In this document: positions 1 through 5,998 of the stretch, piece after piece
Layout: each line of letters begins with the position of its first letter
Numbering within the stretch: position 1 is the first letter of the stretch
Assembly: GCA_035693105.1 (NCBI GenBank)
Contig: DASSHC010000252.1
Coordinates: 1-9,981, forward strand
Direction of reading: 5' to 3'
Origin: DASSHC01 sp035693105
GTDB lineage: Bacteria > Chloroflexota > Chloroflexia > Thermomicrobiales > Thermomicrobiaceae
Length of the DNA stretch: 9,981 nt
Notes under the pieces: model-generated
Database searches by the model: none
What the model was told of the DNA's origin: nothing
Seen by the model: the letters and a program-made list of their open reading frames with translations, nothing else
Program-made: the position numbers and the translations under genes

Positions 1-414
1 GAGCACGGCGGCGAGCGCACCGAGGCGCATACGCTGGTGCTGGAGGCGCCGGAGCCGGTGGTGGGCGAGTGGGACGCCTCCCGGCTCGACCAGGTGCTGA
101 CCAATCTGATCTCGAACGCGCTGAAGTATTCGCCCGACGGCGGCGAGGTGCGGGTGACGGTGCGCCAGGCGGGCGCGCTGGCCGAGGTGGTGGTGGACGA
201 TCGGGGGATCGGCATCACCCCCGACGAGCTCCGCACCCTCTTCCAGCCCTTCAGCCGGGGCGCGGAGGCGACCCGCACGGCCAGCGGCGCCGGCCTCGGG
301 CTCCATATCAGCGCGCAGATCGTGCGGCGCCACGACGGCAACATCGACATCGAGAGCCAGCCGGGCGCCGGCAGCCGCTTCCGCGTCACGCTGCCGCTGG
401 CGCACACCCCGTAG
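1..414 (+). CDS. Sensor histidine kinase, C-terminal ATPase domain (5' end outside window)
   Basis: The frame is open from the first base to a TAG stop, giving 137 visible residues; the N-terminal sensor and dimerisation/phosphoacceptor regions lie upstream of the window. The visible part is a complete HATPase_c catalytic domain. It has an N box (DQVLTNLISNALKY, residues about 29-43), a G1 box (DDRGIGI, 66-72), an F box (LFQPFSRG, 80-87) and a G2 box (GAGLGL, 96-101), and ends in the usual strand FRVTLPL. The family uses this domain to bind ATP and phosphorylate a conserved histidine in the dimer partner, then passes the phosphate to a response regulator. The signal sensed and the partner regulator cannot be told from this fragment. 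No gene follows within 280 bases on this strand, so it is probably the last gene of its operon. Function at family level is certain; identity beyond that is not. Confidence 0.95.
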   Translation, partial: EHGGERTEAHTLVLEAPEPVVGEWDASRLDQVLTNLISNALKYSPDGGEVRVTVRQAGALAEVVVDDRGIGITPDELRTLFQPFSRGAEATRTASGAGLGLHISAQIVRRHDGNIDIESQPGAGSRFRVTLPLAHTP

Positions 415-447
415 CGCCGCGGCGTCCGCGCGTGGCCTTCGAGGCCG

Positions 448-598
448 TTGGGTGCCAGGTGAGGCACGGATCCCTCGACTCCGCTCGGGATGACAGAAGT
501 AGTATGGGGCTGACGAGCGAGACATGTCTCGTCGTTAGCCCTGCATTAACCCGGTCATCCTGAGCTTGTCGAGGGATCCGTCCTCACCCGGCACCCAA
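448..598. repeat. Family 1 palindromic repeat element, about 150 bp
   Basis: The two halves are near-complete reverse complements. The outer ends are TTGGGTGCC (448) and GGCACCCAA (598). Next inward come end motifs of the form CGGATCCCTCGAC...GGGATGAC at 467-496 and its inverse at 554-581, and the centre is a perfect 14-bp palindrome (CGAGACATGTCTCG, 518-531). The same element recurs at 4343-4464, with matching interior sequence (GTCAGCCCCAT followed by ATTAACCC, or a close variant). It has no coding capacity and could fold into one long hairpin as DNA or RNA. It resembles the dispersed palindromic REP or MITE-like repeats common in GC-rich bacteria. It sits between the kinase gene and the next gene, where it might also limit read-through; that role is inferred. 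Confidence 0.85.
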
Positions 599-681
599 GC
601 CTCATCGTGAGCCGCCCTTGCCGGGTACGAGTGCGTGCCATGGGCATGTCGCTTGCAACCGCCACCATGGGATCACGTGCC

Positions 682-690
682 GGAAGGAGG
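682..690 (+). promoter_or_regulatory. Strong ribosome binding site setting the start at 697
   Basis: GGAAGGAGG lies six bases before ATG at 697. It decides in favour of this start over an in-frame upstream start at 607, which would add 30 residues unlike anything in the domain family. Confidence 0.8.
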
Positions 691-696
691 CAGACG

Positions 697-1155
697 ATGA
701 CAATCAGCGATCAGGTGCGGCCCGGTCTAGCGGTGCGCAGCGAAGATGGGGTGGAGATCGGGCAGGTAGCCTCGGTCGGCGACGGCCAGTTTACCGTCGA
801 GCGCATGCTGCAACCGGCGCTGACGCTCCCCTTTACCGCGGTGCGGACCGTGGAGCACGGGCGCGTCATCTTGACCATGCCCTCCAGCATGCTGCGCGAG
901 TCGGCCCGGACGACCACGCAGGCGAGCGCGCCCTTCACGCGCGACCAGGTGCACCGCGGCATGGACGTGGTCGATTCACACGCCGAGCCGATCGGCAGCA
1001 TCGTCGAGATCCGCGACGACGACTTCCTGGTCGATCGCCCGCTGGCGCGCAGCGTCTACGTCCCGTTCGATGTCATTCGCGGCGTCAGCCGGGCGCACGT
1101 CGCGCTGCAGATCCCGGCCGGACAGGTCGACAACATGGGCTGGCCCGGGATCTAG
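697..1155 (+). CDS. DUF2171/PRC-barrel-like protein with two tandem repeats
   Basis: This 152-aa protein consists of two copies of the same small beta-rich unit, residues about 5-62 and 83-140, joined by a Thr/Ser/Ala-rich linker. Each copy follows the pattern V-x-x-G-(L/M)-x-V...(E/P)-I-G-x-(V/I), then a short turn, then a (L/V)-P-F-x-(V/A)-(I/V)-R strand and a closing hydrophobic strand ending in IP or MP. This is the style of DUF2171 and PRC-barrel-like domains, whose biochemical role is not established. There is no signal peptide or membrane segment, so it is probably cytoplasmic. Its stop lies 20 bases from the stop of the convergent gene at 1176. The start is fixed by a strong ribosome binding site at 682-690. 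The internal duplication is seen directly; the domain name is by recognition of pattern and moderately secure. Confidence 0.8.
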   Translation: MTISDQVRPGLAVRSEDGVEIGQVASVGDGQFTVERMLQPALTLPFTAVRTVEHGRVILTMPSSMLRESARTTTQASAPFTRDQVHRGMDVVDSHAEPIGSIVEIRDDDFLVDRPLARSVYVPFDVIRGVSRAHVALQIPAGQVDNMGWPGI

Positions 1156-1175
1156 GCGGCGTTCCTTGCCGGGCG

Positions 1176-1556
1176 CTAGTTGGCGCGGCCGGTGACCAGG
1201 CTGTGCAGCAGCGGGTCGGACTTGATCTCCTCGCTCAATTCTTCCAGCCGCGCCAGCGCCAGCCCGACCAGGACCGGCTCCTGATGAATTTCGTAGATCA
1301 GGAACTCGATGGCGGTGAAGACCTCGTTGGCCATTGGGCTGACATCGGGCGGCAGCAGCCGCACGATGCGGCCTAGCCGCTCGGTGAAACGCTCCTCGTG
1401 CGTGATGCGCTCGGCCGCCGGCAGCGAGGCCTCGAGGAGCTCCTCCAGTTGATAGATCTCCACGATGGATGGTGTCATGCGCTCCAGCACCGAGAGCGCG
1501 ACCGGCGAGATCACGCCCTCCAGGAACTCGCGGTAGGGGTACGTCGCGTCGCTCAC
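1176..1556 (-). CDS. Hypothetical helical protein, 126 aa
   Basis: I do not recognise a family. The GTG start at 1556 is chosen because AAGGAG (1564-1569) lies seven bases upstream; another GTG directly before it (1559) is possible. Longer reading to 1772 would run into the channel gene on the other strand and gives low-complexity, basic sequence unlike the rest. The protein is acidic, lacks cysteine, signal peptide and obvious transmembrane segments, and is predicted by eye to be mostly alpha-helical, with stretches such as YQLEELLEASLPAAER (35-50), ANEVFTAIEFLIYEI (76-90) and ALARLEELSEEIKSD (100-114). It is divergently placed from the channel gene at 1663, with 106 bases between them holding both upstream regions. 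Coding status is supported by ribosome binding site, amphipathic helix pattern and clean convergent spacing; function is unknown. Confidence 0.7.
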   Translation of the reverse strand: MSDATYPYREFLEGVISPVALSVLERMTPSIVEIYQLEELLEASLPAAERITHEERFTERLGRIVRLLPPDVSPMANEVFTAIEFLIYEIHQEPVLVGLALARLEELSEEIKSDPLLHSLVTGRAN

Positions 1557-1563
1557 CACCCGG

Positions 1564-1569
1564 CTCCTT
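1564..1569 (-). promoter_or_regulatory. Ribosome binding site for the gene starting at 1556
   Basis: On the minus strand AAGGAG is followed by seven bases and then GTG at 1556. This places the start well inside the longer open frame that extends to 1772. Confidence 0.65.
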
Positions 1570-1650
1570 CCCACAGCTCCGCCCCCATTGTCGCCAGAAA
1601 CGTGCCGTCTTCCCAGCCCTCGATGGCACCGGGTTTGCCCCGCCTCGCGC

Positions 1651-1656
1651 AGGAGG
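1651..1656 (+). promoter_or_regulatory. Ribosome binding site for the channel gene
   Basis: A perfect AGGAGG lies six bases before GTG at 1663. It argues against the upstream ATG at 1588, which would add 25 residues rich in Arg, Pro and Cys. Confidence 0.8.
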
Positions 1657-1662
1657 CAGCCG

Positions 1663-2481
1663 GTGTCCGACGCGAAGGTTCGCCAGCAGATCAAGCGGCA
1701 GGAGCGGCACGAGCTGCTGGGGCGCATCCAGGGTTGGGTCGACACGCCACTGACCATCCTGGCCTTCGTCATGCTCGGGTTGCTCCTGCTCGACCTGACC
1801 GCCTCGCTCGGTCCCTTCTGGGCGCGTCAGGTGCGGCAGGCGCAGGAGGCGATCTGGGCGATCTTCCTGCTAACCTTCGTGCTCGAGTTCGTGCTGGCGC
1901 CCGACAAGTCGGATTACCTCAAAGAGAACTGGCTGGGCGCCATCTCGGTCGCGCTGCCGGCGTTTCGTGCCGTGCGCATCTTCCGCGTGGCGGCGGCGCT
2001 GCGCGAATTGAGCCTGGTCCGCGTCCTGACGACCCTGAATCGCGGCGCGCGGGCGCTCGGCACCATCGCCCGGCGCGGCGAGCTGGGCTACATCCTCGGG
2101 CTGACCCTGCTGGTGACGCTGACCGCGGCCGTCGCCACCTTCTACTTCGAGCAGGGGTCGCCCAGGGCCTCGATCACCAGTATCGGCGACGCGTTCTGGT
2201 GGGCCTTTACCCTGGTGACGACGATCAATACCGGCTTGGAGCCGGTGACGCTGGAGGGCCGGATCATCGGCGTGCTGATGCGCGTCTTTGCCCTGGCCAT
2301 CAGCGGCTACCTCACCGCGGTCATCGCCGTCCACCTGCTCGGCTTCCGGCAGCCGAACGAGGACGGGGAGCTGGAACGCGAGATGCGCCTCATGCGTGAG
2401 GAACTGGCCCGGCTGCGGGCGCTGGTGGCCGAGCAGGGCGCTTCCCCGCGGCCCAGGCCCAGTCACGCCGATGACGACTGA
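1663..2481 (+). CDS. Voltage-gated-type ion channel with atypical selectivity filter and C-terminal coiled coil
   Basis: This 272-aa membrane protein has the layout of single-subunit prokaryotic voltage-gated cation channels. Hydrophobic segments S1 (about 29-47), S2 (63-79) and S3/S4 (90-120) are followed by S5 (140-162), a pore helix (174-186) and S6 (200-226). The S4 region carries arginines R102, R105, R108, R114 and R120, consistent with a voltage sensor or a degenerate one. Where potassium channels have T-x-G-Y-G-D the sequence reads TTINTGLEP (186-194): the second glycine is kept, but the first glycine, the tyrosine and the aspartate are replaced. Ion selectivity is therefore uncertain. 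After S6 comes a charged heptad-like stretch (about 232-257), a likely coiled coil that could help tetramerise the subunits. The next gene starts 26 bases downstream with its own ribosome binding site, suggesting an operon. Family is confident; potassium specificity is not. Confidence 0.88.
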   Translation: MSDAKVRQQIKRQERHELLGRIQGWVDTPLTILAFVMLGLLLLDLTASLGPFWARQVRQAQEAIWAIFLLTFVLEFVLAPDKSDYLKENWLGAISVALPAFRAVRIFRVAAALRELSLVRVLTTLNRGARALGTIARRGELGYILGLTLLVTLTAAVATFYFEQGSPRASITSIGDAFWWAFTLVTTINTGLEPVTLEGRIIGVLMRVFALAISGYLTAVIAVHLLGFRQPNEDGELEREMRLMREELARLRALVAEQGASPRPRPSHADDD

Positions 2482-2507
2482 CGGGATTCCGCAAGAAAGG
2501 AGCTGCC

Positions 2508-2906
2508 GTGAGACCGGTTGAGCGTTTCGCCTACGTCGCGCGCCATCCGCTGGGGAACGAAGTGCCACTGCGGCACCATCTGGAGCATCTCCCCGAGGAC
2601 GCGCTGGGGGAAGTCGGCGTGCTGGAGTTCACTACCTACGTCGGCAGCGGCTACTGCGTGCTGCAGTTCAGCCTGCCGCAGGGGGATGCCCAGGCGCAGT
2701 TCGAGCGCCTGTTCAACGAGCCGCGCCTACGCGACTTCTTCGGCCGGCTCGCCGGCTATCTGGAGGACGGCGAGCCGCTGGCGCGCCGCTTCTCGGCGGG
2801 CGACCGCTTCCACCCGGCGGCGCCGCTGCTCAACCCGGCGGAGTCGGTCACCAGCGCCGCTCTGCCGCTAGCCTCGCTCACCTCGCGCTGGCCGAAGGAC
2901 GCGTGA
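2508..2906 (+). CDS. Hypothetical protein, 132 aa, downstream of the channel
   Basis: I do not recognise a family. The GTG start at 2508 is preceded by AAAGGAG (2496-2502) at a spacing of five bases. The protein has no signal peptide or membrane segment. Its middle part looks like a compact alpha/beta fold: a strand-like stretch GEVGVLEFTTYVG (34-46), a strand GYCVLQFSLP (48-57), a helix AQAQFERLFNEPRLRDFFGRL (61-81), then a short second helix, and a Pro/Ala-rich, probably disordered tail from about 100. The order could suit a small ferredoxin-like domain, but this is only an impression. The short gap after the channel gene (26 bases, same strand) suggests co-transcription, so it may be an accessory or regulatory partner of the channel. 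No direct evidence for that role is visible. Confidence 0.72.
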   Translation: MRPVERFAYVARHPLGNEVPLRHHLEHLPEDALGEVGVLEFTTYVGSGYCVLQFSLPQGDAQAQFERLFNEPRLRDFFGRLAGYLEDGEPLARRFSAGDRFHPAAPLLNPAESVTSAALPLASLTSRWPKDA

Positions 2907-2997
2907 GCGCGGGCCGTAGGCGTCGGCGCTGGTACGGAGGCTTGGCCGTGCCTTGTCGACGTTCGCCGCTGGGGACGCGCGGCACTAAAGTGACCGC

Positions 2998-3284
2998 GCT
3001 GAGTCCACGAAGCCCACTGAAGGGGCTGGGGTTGCGCGTGGCGCCGGGCACGAGGCATCTGATCCTCGACCATTGATGCATCGGGGTGAGGAGAGAGATC
3101 CTTCGCTACGGCTCAGGATGACAGGGGTAGGGGGTCGGCTTCCTTCTGTCGTCCTGAGCCTGCCGAAGGATGAGGCCGCAGCCGAAGCATCTCTCTGAAC
3201 GTTGTCCATTGCTGGAGTTTCATGCCGCCGCGCTGCGTGGAGCGCGTCAAGCTCAGCCCCTTCAGTGGGCTTCGTGGACTCAGC
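2998..3284. repeat. Composite element bounded by a 31-bp perfect inverted repeat
   Basis: The first 31 bases (2998-3028, beginning GCTGAGTCCACGAAGCCCAC) recur as an exact reverse complement at 3254-3284. Nested inside is a second, imperfect inverted pair at 3097-3124 and 3146-3173. The stretches between the outer and inner arms (about 3029-3096 and 3174-3253) are not complementary, so this looks like one repeat placed inside, or assembled with, another rather than a simple hairpin. No transposase is encoded between the arms. It lies upstream of the nucleotidyltransferase gene. Confidence 0.85.
3097..3173. repeat. Inner inverted pair, diverged relative of family 1
   Basis: The left arm (3097-3124) reads GATCCTTCG...GGCTCAGGATGACAG and the right arm (3146-3173) is its near reverse complement, with a 21-base G-rich centre. 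The arms match the end motif of the elements at 448-598 and 4343-4464 (GATCCCTCG...GCTCGGGATGACAG) with a few substitutions, so this appears to be a short, diverged member lacking their long interior. Confidence 0.75.
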
Positions 3285-3367
3285 CCGGGAATTCGATTCC
3301 GGACGGAGCCGGGCGTCGAGCGGTGCCGGTGACCCACGAACTCCCACACGCCAGCGTCTACCGAACC

Positions 3368-3372
3368 GGAGG
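3368..3372 (+). promoter_or_regulatory. Ribosome binding site setting the nucleotidyltransferase start
   Basis: GGAGG ends eight bases before ATG at 3381. An in-frame GTG at 3372 overlaps this site and is therefore a poor start. Confidence 0.65.
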
Positions 3373-3380
3373 TGCGCGCG

Positions 3381-4304
3381 ATGGTAGCGAGCCTTCCCGT
3401 CTATCCCCTCGGCGTGCCGGCGCTCGACGCGCTGGTCGCGAAACTGCTGCGCCGGTTGGCCGAGCTGGCGCCGGGCCGGGTGCACAGCCTCTACCTCTTC
3501 GGCAGCCATGTCGACGGCAGCGCGGCCGCCAGCAGCGATCTCGACCTCTTCGTGGTGGCGCACGGCGAGCTGGCGCCCGCTGAGGCGAAGCTGATTCGCG
3601 ATCTCGGCGCGCGGCTCTCGGCCGGGCGGAACACCGTCGATCTGCTGCCGGTCGGCAGCGCCCAACTGCTGCGCGACGGCCATTGGCGCCTGGAGGCCAA
3701 CAGCCGGCTGGCGGCGGGCGACGACCTGCGCCCGCGGCTCCCGCGCGAGCCCCTCGATTCCTACCTGCGGCGCTACACCCACGCGCCCTACGCCTACATG
3801 TCCCAGGTGCTGCGCGGCGTGGAGCGGCTGGACTACCCGCTCAACTATCCGGACCCCGCCGGAGAGTTTTACGGCTACGACCACGACCCCCAGCCGCCGC
3901 TCGACCCCGCCGCCCGCGATATCCGCGCGCTGGTGGCCACCGTCTGTTGGATCGCCAGCCTCAGCGCCGGCCTGCACGCCGGGCACAAGGTGCCCTCGAA
4001 GAGCCGCGCCGCGGCCGCCTACGCCGAGCACGTCGGTGATGCGTGGACCGATTTCGTGACTGCCGTCTACCGCCGCGGTAAGGAACGCTGGGGCTATCTG
4101 GTGCCGTCCGATCCGGCCGCGCGCGCCGAGCTGCGGGCGCTCTGCCGCGACATGCTCGCCTTCGAGAACCGCTATCTCCTGCGCTACCGCGACTATCTGC
4201 TGGTCCAGCTCCAGGCCGGCCCCGCGGCGCGGCGCCTCGCCGCCGAGCGCCTGCGCGACTGGGTCCACTACCCGGACGTGTCCGTGCCTGACGCGGTTTG
4301 GTGA
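3381..4304 (+). CDS. Nucleotidyltransferase-domain protein, aminoglycoside adenylyltransferase-like layout
   Basis: This 307-aa protein has an N-terminal minimal nucleotidyltransferase domain. LFGSHVDGS (39-47) gives the GS motif (G41, S42), SDLDLFVV (52-59) supplies the metal-binding aspartates D53 and D55, and NTVDLLPV (84-91) offers the third acidic residue D87. All three catalytic positions are intact, so it should be able to move a nucleoside monophosphate from NTP to a substrate. The C-terminal half (about 180-295) is helical. It contains ATVCWIASLSAGLHAGHKVPSKSRAAAAY (185-213), which resembles the region of AadA/ANT-type enzymes where a helix is followed by a G-x-x-x-SK-x-x-A motif. 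The substrate is unknown: an aminoglycoside is possible, but many members act on proteins, RNA or unknown molecules. It has no evident operon partner and lies between two palindromic repeat loci (2998-3284 and 4343-4464). Confidence 0.82.
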   Translation: MVASLPVYPLGVPALDALVAKLLRRLAELAPGRVHSLYLFGSHVDGSAAASSDLDLFVVAHGELAPAEAKLIRDLGARLSAGRNTVDLLPVGSAQLLRDGHWRLEANSRLAAGDDLRPRLPREPLDSYLRRYTHAPYAYMSQVLRGVERLDYPLNYPDPAGEFYGYDHDPQPPLDPAARDIRALVATVCWIASLSAGLHAGHKVPSKSRAAAAYAEHVGDAWTDFVTAVYRRGKERWGYLVPSDPAARAELRALCRDMLAFENRYLLRYRDYLLVQLQAGPAARRLAAERLRDWVHYPDVSVPDAVW

Positions 4305-4342
4305 AGGGCGCTGGCTGACGACAGGGCCCGGACGTAGGGTAA

Positions 4343-4464
4343 GACGGATCCCTCGACTGCGCTCGGGATGACCGGGTGAGGGATGGGACCTACCGGACGA
4401 GGCAAGTCCTCCTCGTCAGCCCCATATTAACCCTGTCATCCCGACCGAAGTGGAGGGATCCGTC
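4343..4464. repeat. Family 1 palindromic repeat element, about 122 bp
   Basis: End motifs CGGATCCCTCGAC...GGGATGAC (4345-4372) and the inverse form GTCATCCCGAC...GGATCCG (4435-4462) face each other across an interior whose centre is GACGAGG...CCTCGTC. The right half matches the right half of the 448-598 element, including CGTCAGCCCCAT and ATTAACCC. It sits between two convergent genes (stops at 4304 and 4549), where a long hairpin could end transcription from both sides; that function is inferred. Confidence 0.85.
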
Positions 4465-4497
4465 CGCGATGGCACTATGCCCTGTCGCTGGGCAGCG

Positions 4498-4537
4498 CCC
4501 CTCTCCCGCGCACGGGAGAGGGGACGGGGGTGAGGGC
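4498..4537 (+). repeat. Family 2 stem-loop repeat, copy A
   Basis: A perfect 11-bp stem, CCCCTCTCCCG (4498-4508) with CGGGAGAGGGG (4513-4523), encloses the loop CGCA and is followed by ACGGGGGTGAGGGC. It begins 12 bases past the stop of the protease gene on the minus strand, so it could act as a transcription end, but there is no T-run on either side. The same layout occurs reversed at 8818-8859, so it is better described as a dispersed repeat. Confidence 0.8.
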
Positions 4538-4548
4538 AGCCTCGGCCG

Positions 4549-5796
4549 CTACGACGTCGGCCGCGTGCCCAGTGTGAGCTTCACCTGCTGGGGCTGGCCG
4601 TTGCGTACCACCGTCAGCGTCACGGTGTCGCCCGGCTTATGGTTCTCGACCATCTGGGCGAAGGCCGAGTCCGTCTTCAGGTCGTTGCCGTCGACCTGCG
4701 TGATGATGTCGCCCTTGGTCAGCCCGGCCTGCTCGGCCGGGGAGCCGGAGACCACGTCCCCGACCAGGATGCCGTTCTGGACCGAGGTGCCGACCTGCGC
4801 CGCGAGGGCGGGATTGAGCGGCACGTAGGCGATGCCGACGAACGGATGCACCGCGTGACCGGTGCTGACGATCTGATCGGCGATCTTCTTGGCGGTGTTG
4901 ATCGCGATGGCGAAGCCGATGCCCTGGGCCGGAACGCCCGGCTCGGCCATGCCGGCCACCAGCGTGTTGATGCCGACGACCTCACCGTCGAGCGTCGTCA
5001 GTGGGCCGCCCGAGTTGCCGGGGTTGATGGCCGCGTCGGTCTGGATCACGTCGAAGAGGAACGGCCCGGCCTGGTTGGACTGACCGGACGTGCCCGACTG
5101 GTTCGGCGGGGCCGGCTCCTGCACCGTGCGCCCCACCGCGCTGGCCACGCCCGCGGTCACGGTCGGCTGGCCCTCCAGCCCGAGCGCGTAGCCCATGGCC
5201 ACCAACCACTGCCCAACCTGGATCTTGGAGGAGTCGCCCAGCTTGATGACCGGCAGGTTGTCGCCGGTGATCTGCACCACGGCCAGGTCGGTCAGCGGGT
5301 CGGTGCCCACCACTTTGACGTCGTTGCCCTTGAAGGAGCGGCCATCGGGCAGCGTCACGACCAGCGCCTGCGCCCCGGCGACCACATGGTTGTTGGTCAG
5401 GATGTGCCCCTGGTCGTCATAAATGAAACCGGAACCGATGCCGGTCGGGATGGGCTGGTTGAACTGCGTGCTGGGCGTCTGCTCGTTGGTGATCTCGACC
5501 ACCGCCGCCTTGGCGGTGTTGACCACGTTGATGACGGCCTGACCCAGGCTGCCGGCGCCGGCGGCCGTTGCCCCCGTCGGCGTGCTGTTGGCGGCGGGCG
5601 TGGCCGCGCTGGTCGAGCTCGTGCCATTCGACGCCGCGGTCGCCGTAGCGGCGGCGGTGGTGGTCAGCGTGGCGGCGCTGGCTCCGGCCTTGCCGCTGGA
5701 TGAGTTGTTGGTCAGCGAGCAGCCGGCCACCAGGGCCAGGACCAAGCAGAGCGCGAGCAGTTGGCTGGCGCCGGCGAAGAGCCGTTTGGGAATCAT
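4549..5796 (-). CDS. htrA: HtrA-like (S1C family) serine protease, lipoprotein-anchored, with PDZ domain
   Basis: This 415-aa protein starts with a lipoprotein signal: basic MIPKR, a hydrophobic core and lipobox LVAGC with lipidation cysteine C26. A low-complexity Ala/Thr/Ser linker (27-84) probably spaces the enzyme from the membrane. The trypsin-like domain (about 85-310) has the full catalytic triad: H137 in LTNNHVV, D170 in DPLTDLAVV and S262 in NPGNSGGPL. A Gln/Ser/Gly/Pro-rich loop (227-245) is inserted before the catalytic serine strand. One PDZ domain follows (about 318-412), with the typical GSPAEQAGLTKGDII motif. Such proteases degrade or refold damaged exported proteins outside the cytoplasm. 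AGGAGG at 5801-5806, four bases before ATG, supports the start. It is the last gene of the minus-strand block; 200 bases separate it from DUF488, so it probably has its own promoter. The symbol is at family level; degP/degQ orthology is not implied. Confidence 0.93.
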   Translation of the reverse strand: MIPKRLFAGASQLLALCLVLALVAGCSLTNNSSSGKAGASAATLTTTAAATATAASNGTSSTSAATPAANSTPTGATAAGAGSLGQAVINVVNTAKAAVVEITNEQTPSTQFNQPIPTGIGSGFIYDDQGHILTNNHVVAGAQALVVTLPDGRSFKGNDVKVVGTDPLTDLAVVQITGDNLPVIKLGDSSKIQVGQWLVAMGYALGLEGQPTVTAGVASAVGRTVQEPAPPNQSGTSGQSNQAGPFLFDVIQTDAAINPGNSGGPLTTLDGEVVGINTLVAGMAEPGVPAQGIGFAIAINTAKKIADQIVSTGHAVHPFVGIAYVPLNPALAAQVGTSVQNGILVGDVVSGSPAEQAGLTKGDIITQVDGNDLKTDSAFAQMVENHKPGDTVTLTVVRNGQPQQVKLTLGTRPTS

Positions 5797-5998
5797 GGTG
5801 CCTCCTGAGGTGAGCCGTCAGCGGGGCTGGCTGCCCGCCGGCGAAGGCTGCGAAGTGTCGCGGCCGGCCCGGAGTGATCCGTCAAATTGGATCGCTCGGC
5901 GCCGATCATTAGTTCCGCAGGAAGCACAATAGGTGCCAGCCCGTCGCGCGGACCGGCGCTCGGGGGACGCGCGGGGCGCCGCATTGGAGGGTGCGGCG
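5797..5998. other. Upstream region of the protease gene
   Basis: These 202 bases hold no convincing gene. Apart from the protease ribosome binding site at 5801-5806, they contain a short inverted repeat, GATCC (5876-5880) and GGATC (5889-5893) around an AT-richer centre, which could be a protein-binding site. A TTGACG hexamer on the minus strand (5880-5885) overlaps it but has no matching -10 box at the usual distance. Promoter assignment is therefore open. Confidence 0.4.

Larger units (their letters stand above)
2907..3380. other. 474-base non-coding gap filled mainly by inverted repeats
   Basis: No convincing gene lies here on either strand. About 90 bases of unremarkable GC-rich sequence (2907-2997) are followed by the composite inverted repeat described at 2998-3284, then about 95 bases leading to the ribosome binding site of the nucleotidyltransferase gene. 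The open frames that cross the area are shadows of flanking genes or of the repeats. I see no clear promoter. Confidence 0.7.

Noticed and set aside
1398..2399. Open frame on the plus strand (333 codons) overlapping the channel gene
   Set aside because: Arg/Pro/Ala-rich frame overlapping the channel and the helical protein gene; it lacks a ribosome binding site and any recognisable segment.
415..3380. Regularly spaced repeats as a possible CRISPR array
   Set aside because: The repeats are palindromic, widely and unevenly spaced (hundreds to thousands of bases) and differ in length; no array and no cas genes are present.
2985..4268. Long open frame on the minus strand (427 codons)
   Set aside because: It lies antisense to the nucleotidyltransferase gene and through the inverted repeats. 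Its product is rich in Arg, Ala, Gly and Val with no domain pattern, as expected of a high-GC shadow frame.
4498..4523. Intrinsic terminator of the protease gene
   Set aside because: The stem is strong but no T-run follows on either strand and the same stem-loop occurs elsewhere as a dispersed repeat, so it is listed as a repeat rather than as a terminator.
4639..5703. Long open frame on the plus strand (354 codons) across the protease gene
   Set aside because: The opposite strand encodes a complete HtrA with intact triad and PDZ domain; the plus-strand product is His/Arg/Gly/Asp-rich without motifs.
5880..5885. TTGACG on the minus strand as a -35 box of the protease promoter
   Set aside because: No acceptable -10 hexamer lies 16-19 bases downstream; the region there is GC-rich (CGCGAC). 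It is kept only as a note in the intergenic entry.
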